Positions 1-10,503 of a DNA stretch of 64,000 nucleotides are shown piece after piece; position 1 is the first letter of the stretch, and each line of letters starts with the position of its first letter. The notes below the pieces were generated by a model. The model worked only from the letters and a program-made list of their open reading frames with translations, was not told the origin of the DNA and did not search any database. Origin of the DNA: Terana coerulea (lineage: Eukaryota; Basidiomycota; Agaricomycetes; Polyporales; Phanerochaetaceae); assembly GCA_024811115.1 (NCBI GenBank), contig JAKOGH010000119.1, forward strand, positions 62,001-126,000. The letters run 5' to 3'. The translations under genes and the position numbers were made by a program.

Positions 1-2693
1 AACGAACTTGACGACGTACCGCGAGCGCTCCGCCATGGCCTTCTTCAGCCTGTCCCGATCCGCCTTCGACTTCGCCGCGAGGTAGTGGTTCATGAGCTGT
101 TTCTGGTCCGCGATGTTGTCCTCGAGGATCTTCTGCTTCGCCGCAAGAACGGCCTTCTCGGACCAGATGGGTGACACTAGGCCGGCCGGTGTGTCGGAGT
201 TGTTGAGGATTGGAGACGGAAGCGTGACAGCTTGAATAGACTGTGAGATAAAGGAGGTGGCGAGGTCGTCCAGACTAAGCGTTGGGTCGGTGGACTGAGC
301 TTGGAATGACGGCGCGATCTTAACGTGGTTGACAGAGAAAGCGGCCGTGAAAGAGGCGGACGACTCATCACTGGGAGTGATAGGAGACGACGTCCCAGTA
401 GTTGTTCGTTTAGCTCTCCTACTATTCAGCACCGCACGGCGCAAGTCCTCCATTGATGTTGCAGGGCCTGCTTCGCGCGTGACTGGGGTATGAGCTAGAG
501 ACCCCGTCACAGAGTTTTGCATAGGTGGAATGTCGATTGCCATAGCTTCGCTCTCTGGAGCTGGCGTGCCACCAGCCGACTGAGCAGAAGCTGCAGACTC
601 GAGAGCGCCGTAAACGGTGCCAGCATTTGTGGCTGGCGCACTTGATGTTGAGAGTGGCGGGGACAGACGTCCCTGCCGCTCGAAGGATGGGTTGATACTG
701 AAGCATTAGGAAAAGTCGGAGGTGTGTTAAGGGTTACGAGCTTTGCCGTAGTGTGAGGCATAGAAAGGGTCGTTGAGTGCTCAACTGCACCGTGATGCGT
801 GAGTAAAAAGTCTTCTGGGATGCCTGCAGCAACTGAGGCGATTGAAAAACCAGCCCGTGACGACGCGATTGATCTGGAACCGCCGTCACTACTAGTGGGC
901 GAGACGTCCATGTCTACATCTGGCGGCGGATGCGCAGGAAGTTCCGGAGGCGATTCCATTGACATGGGCTCGTCTGCCAGCGGCGTGAACGATGGTGGCA
1001 CTGAAGTGTGCAGAATGGAAAGCGTAGGAGATGTGGGGGTCGACAGAGAGGCGTATTGTTGCGCGGGTGTTGGCGGTGAAAGGATAGGTTTGGTGGGAAT
1101 GGATCGCGTCTGCGATGGCCTCGCCATTGACACAAAGGTAAAGTTGACGTCGTGCGGTGGCACTGGATGGGACGAAGTGGCCACTGGTTTCGGCGGAAGC
1201 GAAGCGTGCACGGGACTGAGCAACGGCAGCGTCGTGACCGGGATGGAACGCTCGACCGGTGGCTTTGGCTGCACAGTGGTGACGGACAGACTCGTCCGTC
1301 GTACCGCAGAGGCGGACGTAGGGTCCTCGGAATCAACCTGCATGGACATCGCTGCTGAGACCGGCACGCTCGATATCCTCTGCTGCAGCGTCCCAGAGAC
1401 TTTCTTCAACGCCTTCGCCTTCGCTTTCTTCCCACCCTGCTTCACAAGTGCTCCGTCCTCGACTTCCCCCTCCTCGAGTTCGCCCACCCCACCATCTGCG
1501 CCGACCCCTCGCACGCGATACCACCATACCCTAATATGCTCCTTGCCTTCCCCGCTCATTCGATCGCTGTCCCATGCTTCCCGCGCAACATCCGCCGTGG
1601 CGAACTCTATAAGGGCTTTGCCGGACTTAACGTCAAGGTCAATTCGCGGTACCACTGGTGGTTGAGGACCGAAGGCCATAGCCCAAGCGCGGACGAAAGC
1701 CTGGGTACGAAACTTCTTAGGCATAAGTTCCATCACCAGCGTGCGAGCAGGATTTGGTGGAGCGAACGCAGGGTTTGGGGAGGTGTAGGTTCCGTGTAGA
1801 CTGCTAGGGTCCGCGTCTGGTGCCATGCCCATGGGCTTCTTGACGATGGGCATCTTTCGTGCAGGTGGGAGCTCGGGAACAGGATGGGAAAGATGAGGAG
1901 GAGCAGGAGCATAAAGCTCTTGCGGAAGTACTGGCCACGGCGGTTGAGGTGGTTCGATAGCAGACGGAAGAGGTAACATCCACGGGAAAGAACCTGCTTA
2001 ACGATAGGTGTATCGGCCATAGGAAATGCCATCTCCGGATACAGAAAGCTTGAATAAGGTCCGAGAGGTAGCGACGTCGGAAGGGAGAACGGAAATGGAG
2101 GAACTGCTGAAGGCAGTGTGGGGCTTGTTCGCGGGTTAGCGGGATGGGGTAGAACAGTAACACCCGTTGAAGGTCCGGCTATTCCTTGGGGAAAGGCGGT
2201 GTTGGAAAGCCCTTCATGTTTCAAGTGCTTATTTTCTGCCTTCTTGCTTGTGCCCGAAGGTACCGTTGGCGAAAGCTGCCGTGGCTTTGCAGGAAGTGAG
2301 TGTGGATGCAGAGGCTGCTGTCGACGCTGAGGTGGTGGAGTGTCGCCTCGCTTACGTTTGAGACCAGCCGCCGTTATATTCCCGTGGCCTGAAGTTGTCT
2401 AGATTAATTTACCGGGTTTGATTGAGAGAACCTGGCGTACCGTTCGCTGAGCGTCCGTTAGGGGCAGCTCCAGACGCAGACCCGACCCGAGGCTGACCCT
2501 CAGGTACAACGTTTTCCTCATTGCTACCCGTATCATAGTGATTATACTCCTCGTCGAAGTCATTGTATTCTTGACCTTCTCGGGGTGAAGACAGTCGTTG
2601 CGCGAGAGCAAGCTCGACGCACGCCGCGTCTTCGTCCTCGTCGTCAGAAACTGAGATAGGCGCACTTTTGGAGCCTAGCGTGTATAATGACAT
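1..2693 (-). CDS. RRM-domain, proline/serine-rich protein; 3' end beyond window
   Basis: The gene runs leftward off the window, so its C-terminus is missing. The chosen start (2693) opens an acidic stretch with ISVSDDEDED. A 43-nt GT-AG intron near 2395-2437 joins this in frame to a basic, proline-rich region. Around 1990-2080 the reading frame changes in a way I could not resolve (missed intron or indel). The main exon (about 740-1979) holds a single RRM-like fold (about 1530-1760; core around ELMPKKFRTQAFVRAWAMAF and KALIEFATADVAREAW), then a long Ser/Pro/Thr-rich disordered region. A 65-nt intron near 680-744 with a CTAAT branch site leads to the last visible exon. That exon contains SMEDLRRAVLNSRRAKR and a charged coiled-coil-like tail (KQKILEDNIADQKQLM). 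An RNA-binding role is inferred from the RRM alone. I do not recognise the specific family. Confidence 0.7.
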
Positions 2694-3136
2694 GATAGAG
2701 AGAAACCGGGGCTACTGGGCGATGTCCACAGTGTGGAAGTGGATTGTGGAGGTGAGGGTCAGAAGAGGGAGACGGAGAGGTGCTCGCTCACTTCGCGAAT
2801 ACAGATCAGGCACGTGGGTCCAGCGTAGAGACGCCCATGGGTGAACTGCTGAGTGTGAGCCTAGAATTATATTTCGGTGATATGTAACAATAACCATGCA
2901 TTGGAAAATGGTATTCCACAACTCGAGAGCATAACGTGCGGTCTACGAGACGCCATTCATGTCTATGAGAAAAGCCTTCCAAGTTCAGGGGCGAATTTCT
3001 GCTGTACTCGGGGAAGCGTTTCAGGCTTCTATGGAGAAACGAAGGGCGTAAGTCTTCGACAAGCACCATGCACATCGAGCTCCCGAACGCAAGGTATAAG
3101 GGACGTAAGAAAGTATAATGGATCTGGCCTCAGGCT
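2694..3136. other. Intergenic, no gene seen
   Basis: About 440 bases between the start of the RRM gene and the stop of the NDUFS5 gene, both on the minus strand. It should contain the RRM-gene promoter and the NDUFS5 3' UTR. No convincing coding exon or repeat was seen. Confidence 0.5.
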
Positions 3137-3668
3137 TCAATGTTTAGAGTCGGCCTTGTCTCGTTGTATTAGCCCCACGCCCACAATAACTCCGTCTGCC
3201 AGAATGTCTGCTGCCTTGCGACCTTCCTGCGCTTGGTGTTCAGCCTTTCTGATGAATTCGGCTTTCACAGCTTTGGCACGCGCAACCTAAATGAAAAATA
3301 CTGTTAGTATTCTCAATGTGAAGCGAAGGTGCGCAGTGCGGACCTCTTGCGTGCGATGAAGACACTCTAGGTAGTCATCTGCCTGGATGCGACATTGCGA
3401 AGGACTGTCCGTGGATGCATAGCACTAGATTCGCAAAAGTACAGCACATGCCTCAGTTAAACATATATGACATGACCAGGCAAGTGTTTACGCACTTTAG
3501 AGAACTCCTGCCAGAAACCAAAGCATCGCGACGGTCCTAACGAACTGTCAACCACTATATCATACACACTCTCCCGGATCCCTTACCTCCGGCGAAGCCA
3601 AAACCCGACTATAAAAGAATTAGATTATGGGATCAATAAGTCCAGAGAAATGTTGGACATACCGCCAT
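3137..3668 (-). CDS. NADH:ubiquinone oxidoreductase 15-kDa subunit (NDUFS5-like)
   Basis: A small accessory subunit of respiratory complex I in the mitochondrion. Splicing gives a protein of about 100 residues: MASGFGFAGGPSRCFGFWQE, then FSKCYASTDSPSQCRIQADD, then DYLECLHRTQE, VARAKAVKAEFIRKAEHQ and a short tail. The paired Cys residues (RCFGFWQEFSKC and CRIQADDYLEC) give the twin CX9C pattern of NDUFS5, which is imported by the Mia40 pathway. The first coding exon is only 6 nt (ATG GCG) and the second is 22 nt. The last intron has an ACTAAC branch site. All junctions keep frame. The start lies 207 bp from the divergent GET5 start, suggesting a shared promoter region. Confidence 0.85.
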
Positions 3669-3875
3669 AGTGTGCAGTGAGTGCTGGTCAGTGGTAGGTC
3701 TGGAACGGTGTCACCCGAAAGAATCACGCAGGTCACAGGCGAGACGCCCCGTCATGACGTGACCCACGCGACTGGTAGCGCCCATATACGTACAGCCTCC
3801 AAGTGGAACTCTGCGACAATCCGACAACCCTTTCCTCCATTTATCCTTCACGCGCTCTACAAGCACCGTTCGAGC
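3669..3875. promoter_or_regulatory. Divergent promoter region NDUFS5/GET5
   Basis: 207 bp separate the two outward-facing start codons. No canonical TATA box was recognised. Assignment as a bidirectional promoter is inferred from position only. Confidence 0.45.
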
Positions 3876-4876
3876 ATGGCTGACCAGGCAGAAGTAACAT
3901 TTGCGAAAGCTTTCGCGAATAACCTCTCGCAACAGCCCGTCAATTACCCAGACGACTTTCAGCCACCACTGGAGGATTACCTGAAGAGGGTACCAATACT
4001 ACCGGTATGTATTGTACTCTGACTTCCGTATGAAATCGCTCAAACTTAGCGCAGGTAGACCTTCCTTCTCCTCCAGAGGTAAAACGAGGAGATGATCGCC
4101 CAGCTGGTACATTGCAAAACTTGCATTGAGTCCCACGTATTAACCTAGTTCGCAGGTGCAATCAACATTACCATCAAATCGACGAAACCTGCGCAAACAT
4201 ACTCTCTGTCCGTTCAGTTCACCGACACCATCTCGACTATCAAATCCCAACTCGCCGCCGAGCCAGGTGCACCGCCAGCAGACGTCCAGAGGCTGCTGCT
4301 GAAGGGCAAGGCGCTCGCTGATGCAAAGCTGCTCAAGGAATACGAGGTCAAGGATGGTGACACGGTCAATCTCATGGTCAAGCCTGGGTTCACATGGGAC
4401 CCTAGCGTCACGCAGTCACCCACGTCTGACGCGAAACCGGAGAGCCCGCCAACCATCACGCTTGTCCCCGAATCCAAGGGCAGGCAAGGTCACGCGCGCA
4501 TCCCAAGTGTCGTCTTATCCCCTTCGCCATCCCTCACACCTCAGCCTGATGAGAAGCTTGTCGATATACCCCTCGTCCTGGATACGTCCAACCTACCTCC
4601 GCCTTCCGTCTCGGTACCACCCAATACCCCGTATCACACCGTCATCTCTCAGCCCGAGTTCTGGGAGCGACTCCAGTCGTTCTTGAGGTGCGTGACTTGT
4701 GTGTTTGGCTTCTTATCAGCGACACTAATTGTACCTATAGCGCGGAATTTCCAAACCCCGGTGATGCTGCTCAGGCATGGGAAGACTTCTTCTGTGCGAG
4801 TAAAGGCACATTGTCTGTCAGTGAAATTGCCAAGATCCGAGACAGCATTGGTGCCGCTGGTATGGGCGGTAGCTAA
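3876..4876 (+). CDS. GET5: Get5/Mdy2-like ubiquitin-like protein of the GET pathway
   Basis: Likely part of the Get4-Get5 adaptor that hands tail-anchored proteins from Sgt2 to the Get3 ATPase in the cytosol. The N-terminus (FAKAFANNLSQQPVNYPDDF) fits the Get4-binding segment. The central ubiquitin-like domain starts at INITIKSTKPAQTYSLSVQF and contains LLLKGKALADAKLLKEYEVK. A disordered Pro/Ser linker follows. The C-terminal FWERLQSFLR plus AWEDFFCASKGTLSVSEIAK matches the small homodimerisation domain of Get5. Exons are 3876-4004, a 24-nt exon 4055-4078, about 4149-4687, and 4741-4876. The 3' splice site of the third exon is the least certain; 4149 keeps frame. Identification rests on domain order and motifs. 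Confidence 0.8.
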
Positions 4877-5362
4877 ACTTGTAGTGATGGTACGCCTCAT
4901 CGCCTGTCATCGTGTGTATATCCTTTGCTGACGCTGTGACAGATGGAATCATTTGTTTAAGGCCTCTACTCCCAGACATACGGACATAGGATAAAGGATC
5001 ATAATTACAACTCAAGTCTACCTTGCCAGGATCGTTGTTTCATCGGTTGTTCCAGAAGATCACAGTCATGATTGACCACTTTGGAGGAGATAACTGTATA
5101 CGAATCGTACAGTTCAATGCATTCAGTTGGCGACGACATGGCGCTCATACGCTGGCTGAGATTAAGTGCCCTGGGCACAGTGCAAATCAATTTCCGCAGG
5201 TACTCAACATATACTTCTGTACCCGTCTGATAGCATTTTTGTGGCACTCATAGCGGCTATTTAGTCTTTGATGACGGTGTTGTACTCGTAAGTGGCAAGT
5301 CCCGCTGACGCACTGTCCTTGACACTCACCCACGACCTAGCTGACTCCGTCCCCTCGCTAGG
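4877..5362. other. Intergenic, no gene seen
   Basis: About 490 bases between GET5 and the F-box gene. Short open frames on both strands show no recognisable domain. Probably the GET5 3' UTR and the F-box gene promoter. Confidence 0.45.
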
Positions 5363-7147
5363 ATGCATCGCGTTCTGCTCATAGCAGAAATCCTGCACAA
5401 CATCGCCAACCATCATGACGTTCTGAATGGCACACACTTGGTGAACTTCTCGCTGACGTGCCGTGCCTTTGAACAGCCAGGCATAAGCGCACTGTGGTAC
5501 TCGCTCCCGAGCGTAAAACCTTTGATACTCTGCCTTCCAGCTCATACCTGGAAAAAGCACGAACGCAGTGCACGGTCGTGGTTGCCGTCGACTTTGGTTT
5601 GTCTACTGCACTTTTGCGCTTGAAGCTGACACTAACCGACCTCTTTACTGCGCTAAATGAACCATGTTCCATCGTCTCTAGAGTCCCCGAGATCAGCCTC
5701 TGTCGCACGAGTGGGATCGCCTGCAATTCCACGCCAACCTCGTCCGGGAGCTCGAAATCACGGCCATTGACCCTACCGAACCTCGATATCGAATTGATTC
5801 AGCCTGGTACTCGGTCTTCCTCGACAAGTTTCCGGAGGGGTCGATGCTACCACGCCTCAGGAAACTCACATGCATCATGGACGTAGGCGAGCATTGTCTC
5901 AAGATACCTCGATTATTCGTCGGACCGTCGTTAAAAGTGTTGACCCTCGACCAACCCTACGACGAGCATCCGTGCAATATATTGGCCTTCCTTGAAGCCG
6001 TTCAGGACGCCGCTTCTCGATCTCTCAGGTCGCTCACGATAAATCAAGAAGAAGACTCCGAGCTTATCGTGCATCCACCGGTCGTACAGAGCGCGTTCAG
6101 AAACCTTCTCCCCCTCACTAGCAAGCTCGAGTATCTCGACGTCAACGCTCTAGACCTTCATGGGCTAGAGGGTGCAGCCTTAGCTCCTCAGCTGAGCGAT
6201 ATAATGACGACAGTTGTTCCTCTCATTGACTACTACAATTTCGAGGGCTTGGCCGGAGACTACCCGAGGTTCCCAAAGCTAAGGAATCTCCAGCTTCGCA
6301 TACCGCGGGCCAACTTTGAATCTATCAACTCCTTCATCAGGGCTGTATGCTCCTCAATGCCTGCCCTGGAAGAGCTCACCCTTGAGTTCTCTCTAGAGTG
6401 GGACGATGATGACGCACCGTCGCCAGCGGGCTCGGACTTTGACGAAGAAGAACCGCGACATAGCCCATTCGAGAATATCTTCATTTCTATTGCACGACTA
6501 CCGAGAGTTCGATGTATCGAGATTGACCCCAAGGGCTGCTTTCTGTCGAGGCAGCACACGGTGGACAAATTCATGTTCAAGCAGCTGGTCCCCATGAAGC
6601 AGCTTGCCGAGCTCTGGCTGGGCTCCATGCCCTGCGACCTTTCTCCGGCCGTGCTGAAGGACATGGCCCGCGCGTGGCCGAACATGCGCGAGCTGCACCT
6701 CGGGTACGACACCGGTCATTCGTGCGACTACGAAACGGAAGACGCGGCGGTCGCGCTGCACGACTTGTTCCCTTTCGCGATCCACTGCCCCAAGCTCGAG
6801 ATCCTGGGTGTCCGGATCTACGTCCCCGATCCCCATTCAGGGCTTCTCGCAGACATCACCATCCCATCCGCCAAATCGAATCTGAAGGAATTGTGGCTGG
6901 GCGATTCCGACGTGAAGCCTCACGCTTACTTCGCTGCGATGTTCGTCACCGTCTTCCCGGAGGCAGAGTTCGTGCATGAGAAGTGTGTAACGTCGTCTCT
7001 TCAACAGGCCATTGTGGCGCTCCATAAGCTTGTCCAATATTTGAGAAGACCCGTAAGTCAGTTAAGAGTCATCCGAGTAAATGAAGCTTACTGTTCTTGC
7101 AGGGCGTACTAGACCAGCTTACCCCCGCAGTATATATACCTATTTAA
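5363..7147 (+). CDS. F-box/leucine-rich-repeat-like protein
   Basis: The start MHRVLLIAEILHNIANH is the typical opening of the large agaricomycete F-box family, followed by NFSLTCRAFEQPGISALWYS. An intron or introns between about 5540 and 5690 lead to a long exon. That exon contains LQFHANLVRELEITAIDP and a series of degenerate leucine-rich segments (for example LPLTSKLEYLDVNALDL, PKLRNLQLRIPRANF, MPALEELTLEFSLEW, LAELWLGSMPCDL, PNMRELHLGY). A final intron (7051-7102) leads to a short exon ending at 7147. Such proteins usually act as substrate receptors of SCF ubiquitin ligases; the substrate cannot be inferred. An acidic insert (DDDAPSPAGSDFDEEE) interrupts the repeats. Confidence 0.75.
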
Positions 7148-7358
7148 ATGCCACGCAGCCTACCAACCGGTCTTGCATCTTTTTCTTATGCATTTGCGCA
7201 ATCAAGAAGTATCGTATGTATATACCGCTGCCACGAATCGCGTCACCTAAAGCCTAATGTAGCCGTATTGAATTTATGTACCATTACTGATATGATATTT
7301 ATGTCCGGCTGAAGTAATATTGTATTCCGTAGCATCGGTGGCCATTATACACAGAACG

Positions 7359-9278
7359 TCAATCCGTCTTCGGTCGAGCCGTGACTTGGACAGCACCGCC
7401 CACTGCCCTGCGTGCTTTCCTCCATGCTATCACTTCCCGAATGACCGCCGCAACGAGGGGAGCAGCTACGGACGCGAACAGCGGCGTGTACACAGCGTAC
7501 TTATGTTCCGCAGGGAAATACAGCAGGGCAAGCATTCCTGGGTTGAAGAATGCTCTGGACGATAGGGTTAGGGCTGTCGCTGAGTGGACGAGGGCAAGAC
7601 TGGACGAGGCGGGTGCCATCGTTAATGCCTTGATATACGGTTCGTTTTATGAGCAGTGTCACGGATTTATGAGATGGAAAGTCACGTACGGCATCAAGGG
7701 CGTTGAGGGCGCCTTGTACGTCTCCTTTGACGTCTTGCCCCACAGGCATGTTTTCGATTTGGTGCACGAGAGCAACGATGCTGTTCAGCGTATCCTTACT
7801 GCTTTCGAAATTCTGCCTGGCGCGTTGCCGTACCAATGCGTCCAGCTGCCAGTCCGTCAATGGCTCGGAGTGTTTGGACTGGACGTTCGGTGGAAGGTTG
7901 GGTACGCCGAGGAGAGAAAGAAGCTGACGCTGGAAGGTCTGGAAAGTTGGCTGCAGGAGAGCGGAAGTGAGGTGCCCGACAGGTTTGTTGAGAAGAACGA
8001 TGCCGCCCCACTGCGGTAAGATGAAGGCGTCTGATGTGGTAGGATTGCCTGGACAAATTTCAGGGTGGGTCCTCCTATTCAGCAATTGCCAACAAGACTT
8101 ACCTCCGTGGTCCAAGATGCGTAATGGTGTATTACTCGCAGACGGTACGAAGAGAACGAAGTGCAAAACTGGATCGTTCGAGACGCTTGATGCTAAAGCA
8201 TATTTAGTAGGACAACGCTGTGAGAAATCAAGTGCTTACAGAGCGTCCATTCCGCGGAGTTCACGAATACCGTCAAGTCTTCTTGCGTCAGGCCATGCAC
8301 ATTTTCGTCACTGAGGGGGATTCTTCGTGGTTGGAACGCCAGAGGTGCATGGTATTGTACTTGGCTTTCAATCGTAAAGTTGTGTAGGACTGAGAGTTGG
8401 TTTAGGACCGGCCTAAGGTACTCTGAAAAGTTGTCAGTGCATAATATGGGTCTTCAGGGGAGCATATTGACCTTCCAGAGCTTCGCTAATGTCCCATACA
8501 TACGCGGCTTGTCCAGAAGTAGCATCTTCGTTCAACAAAGTAAAGGCTAGCCTATAGCGGGGAGCGTATTTCACAGTACGGTGTTCTTCATTCGCGGACT
8601 GTGAAGTATGCGGAATGAGTAGCTTTGTGACTGTTTCTGCAACGTGGCCAGCTAGCGAGAAATAGCATCTTAGTCGCATGAAGCGGGAAGCAAGTGGTCG
8701 TAGACACGCACCGCCATCTATCCCTTCGTTATCCGTGCCAATATACAGGTTCCTGCCATCAACAACGTCTTGTACATTGTTTCCTCCCAGTATCCTGTAC
8801 CTGCCAGGTCCTAGCTTGCGCTTTAGCAAAGTTATTCATGTGAATGTATGGGATTGCATGCGTTCACTCACCTCACGATCTGGGGAGGTGAAGTGTACAG
8901 ACAGGCCTTGGCTGGTAGCAGGTGCGTCAATCCATTGACTAATTCGTAGCCCTATGTCTTGGGAATTTGAGGGAGCATGACCAGCTTCAATCTCGATGTG
9001 CACTGGGAAGGTCAACTATCTCGCCAACTGAGCTCAGATGGATACTATACAACAAGGCGAGCACTACATACCTGCTTTCCGCCGAAACCTTTCACTCTGC
9101 TCTCCGGTAGTGATAGCCTGTCGATACTAGTAGCATACCACCATAAAGGTATAGCGAAGATGACAATGAGCCAATATGAAGCTATGATTCGCCTGCGGTT
9201 CGGAACAGACTCGAAAGTCAGTTTGGAGGGGTCCGCGGGAGGCTGTGTTACAGCATTAGAGGAGTCAGTGCTGTCCAT
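7359..9278 (-). CDS. GPI transamidase subunit PIG-S (Gpi17-like)
   Basis: A membrane subunit of the ER complex that attaches GPI anchors to proteins. The N-terminal exon (start 9278) has RRRIIASYWLIVIFAIPLWW, the cytosolic lead and first membrane segment, then YATSIDRLSLPESRV. Middle exons contain KYAPRYRLAFTLLNEDATSG and HFVLFVPSASNTPLRILDH with AFILPQWGGIVLLNKP, the lumenal domain signature. The last exon has AFFNPGMLALLYFPAEHKYA and VYTPLFASVAAPLVAAVIRE, the C-terminal membrane segment. Several introns were seen but not all boundaries were fixed. It is divergent from the parvulin gene with 255 bp between starts. The long plus-strand frame over 7381-8019 is its shadow. Confidence 0.85.
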
Positions 9279-9492
9279 TCATGCAGAAATGGGAACAGCT
9301 ATGGAGAAGGGGGTGGTAACGCTGCTGACGGTGCAACGGGCTTGAGGCTCTGGGATTGTTGGGCGTCCCGCCTCCTATTCCCGTTTTAAACGAGGGCGGG
9401 ATGTAGAGCGCTCACGGTCCGGCCTTCATCCAGCCCCCTCTTTCGGCGTTCGCCGTTTGGATGGCAAACGCTTTGTGGCGCAACCCGAACGC

Positions 9493-9531
9493 ATGGCGGC
9501 GCTAGGCCTTTCTCCCTGCTTCCTGCACTGA
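9493..9531 (+). other. Possible upstream ORF of the parvulin gene
   Basis: A 12-codon ATG-to-TGA frame ends two bases before the parvulin start codon. If the transcript begins upstream, ribosomes would have to reinitiate or leak past this ATG, which could lower translation. Transcript start is unknown. Confidence 0.3.
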
Positions 9532-9533
9532 TC

Positions 9534-10206
9534 ATGCCAGCCAAAAACTCAGGCAAAGATGCCGGCAAGAAAGGTGGAAAGAGCACGGCGAAGGGAAACG
9601 CTTCCGCGGACACAGGAGATAACGCCAAGGTGAGGCTTCAGTGACAACTTCTCGTGTCCTAGCGTGTATATTCCCGCACATGCTGCTGGGTGCTCACTGA
9701 TGCTGTTCTGTGCAGAGTGGAAAAGGCGGATTGAAGGCTGCGACCGCTGTAAATGTCAGGCATATTCTTTGCGAAAAGCATTCGAAGGCCACGGAGGCGT
9801 TGCAGAAGATCCAGGTAAACTATGCACTTGCGTTGGTCAGCCATTGCCACGTCCTGATCACATTTGGCGTCACAGGAAGGTCAAAGGTTCGACAAAGTCG
9901 CTCAGGAATACTCTGAGGATAAGGCTAAAGGTGAATAGGAATTTATGATGCTCTATAAATATGTCGATTCTCACACGGGTTCACAGCTGGCGGAAGCCTC
10001 GGGTGGATGGTTCGAGGATCCATGGTAGTACGTCGCTCTCACCATCAACAATTGAGCTGTTGCTAATGTACGCGCTTTCAAAACAGGGCACATTTCAAGA
10101 TGCCGCATTCGCGCTGCAGCCTTCCACTGTTGAGAGACCAATCATGTCGGGTCTTGTGAAGACCAACTTCGGCTATCACATCATAATGGTCGAGGGTCGG
10201 CGTTGA
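9534..10206 (+). CDS. PIN4/Par14-type parvulin peptidyl-prolyl isomerase
   Basis: A rotamase of the parvulin class, related to Par14/PIN4, whose animal relatives act in ribosome biogenesis and chromatin. The start at 9534 begins MPAKNSGKDAGKKGGKSTAK, the basic Lys/Gly-rich tail typical of PIN4. Five exons join in frame to give VRHILCEKHSKATEALQKIQ, then EGQRFDKVAQEYSEDKAKAG, GSLGWMVRGSMVGTFQDAAF, and a C-terminal VKTNFGYHIIMVEGRR. These are the conserved parvulin core motifs (RHIL, GG-LGW, FGYHI). No WW domain is present, so it is not a Pin1/Ess1 type. It converges with SNT1 about 300 bp downstream. Confidence 0.88.
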
Positions 10207-10503
10207 GGTGGTCTACCCTCGCTCTCGTAACCAGAGTAGCGGTCGTATGTCACATCTCACGCCGAGCGCGATAGCGAATCTGTTCAAGATGTCCTGACGG
10301 AATGTATTATAATGTCATATGTACCCCTCGAATTACATGGATATACACGTCGTGATTATTCATCAATCTGAAGCACAAACAAGATACACACACGCAACAG
10401 TACAGAAGTCCAAGACTTGGAAGGATTATGGTTGGTACGACAAGGGACTGTGATGCTCGACGTAGGAAGTCTGGCCTGCCGAGATCTACAAGGGGGCATA
10501 AGT

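Noticed and set aside
799..1665. Plus-strand 288-codon frame
   Set aside because: It is antisense to the Ser/Pro-rich exon of the minus-strand RRM gene. Its composition (Gly/Ser/Val-rich) is what the complement of such sequence yields, and it has no motif.
7381..8019. Plus-strand 212-codon frame
   Set aside because: Opposite strand encodes unmistakable PIG-S segments; the plus frame has no recognisable domain.
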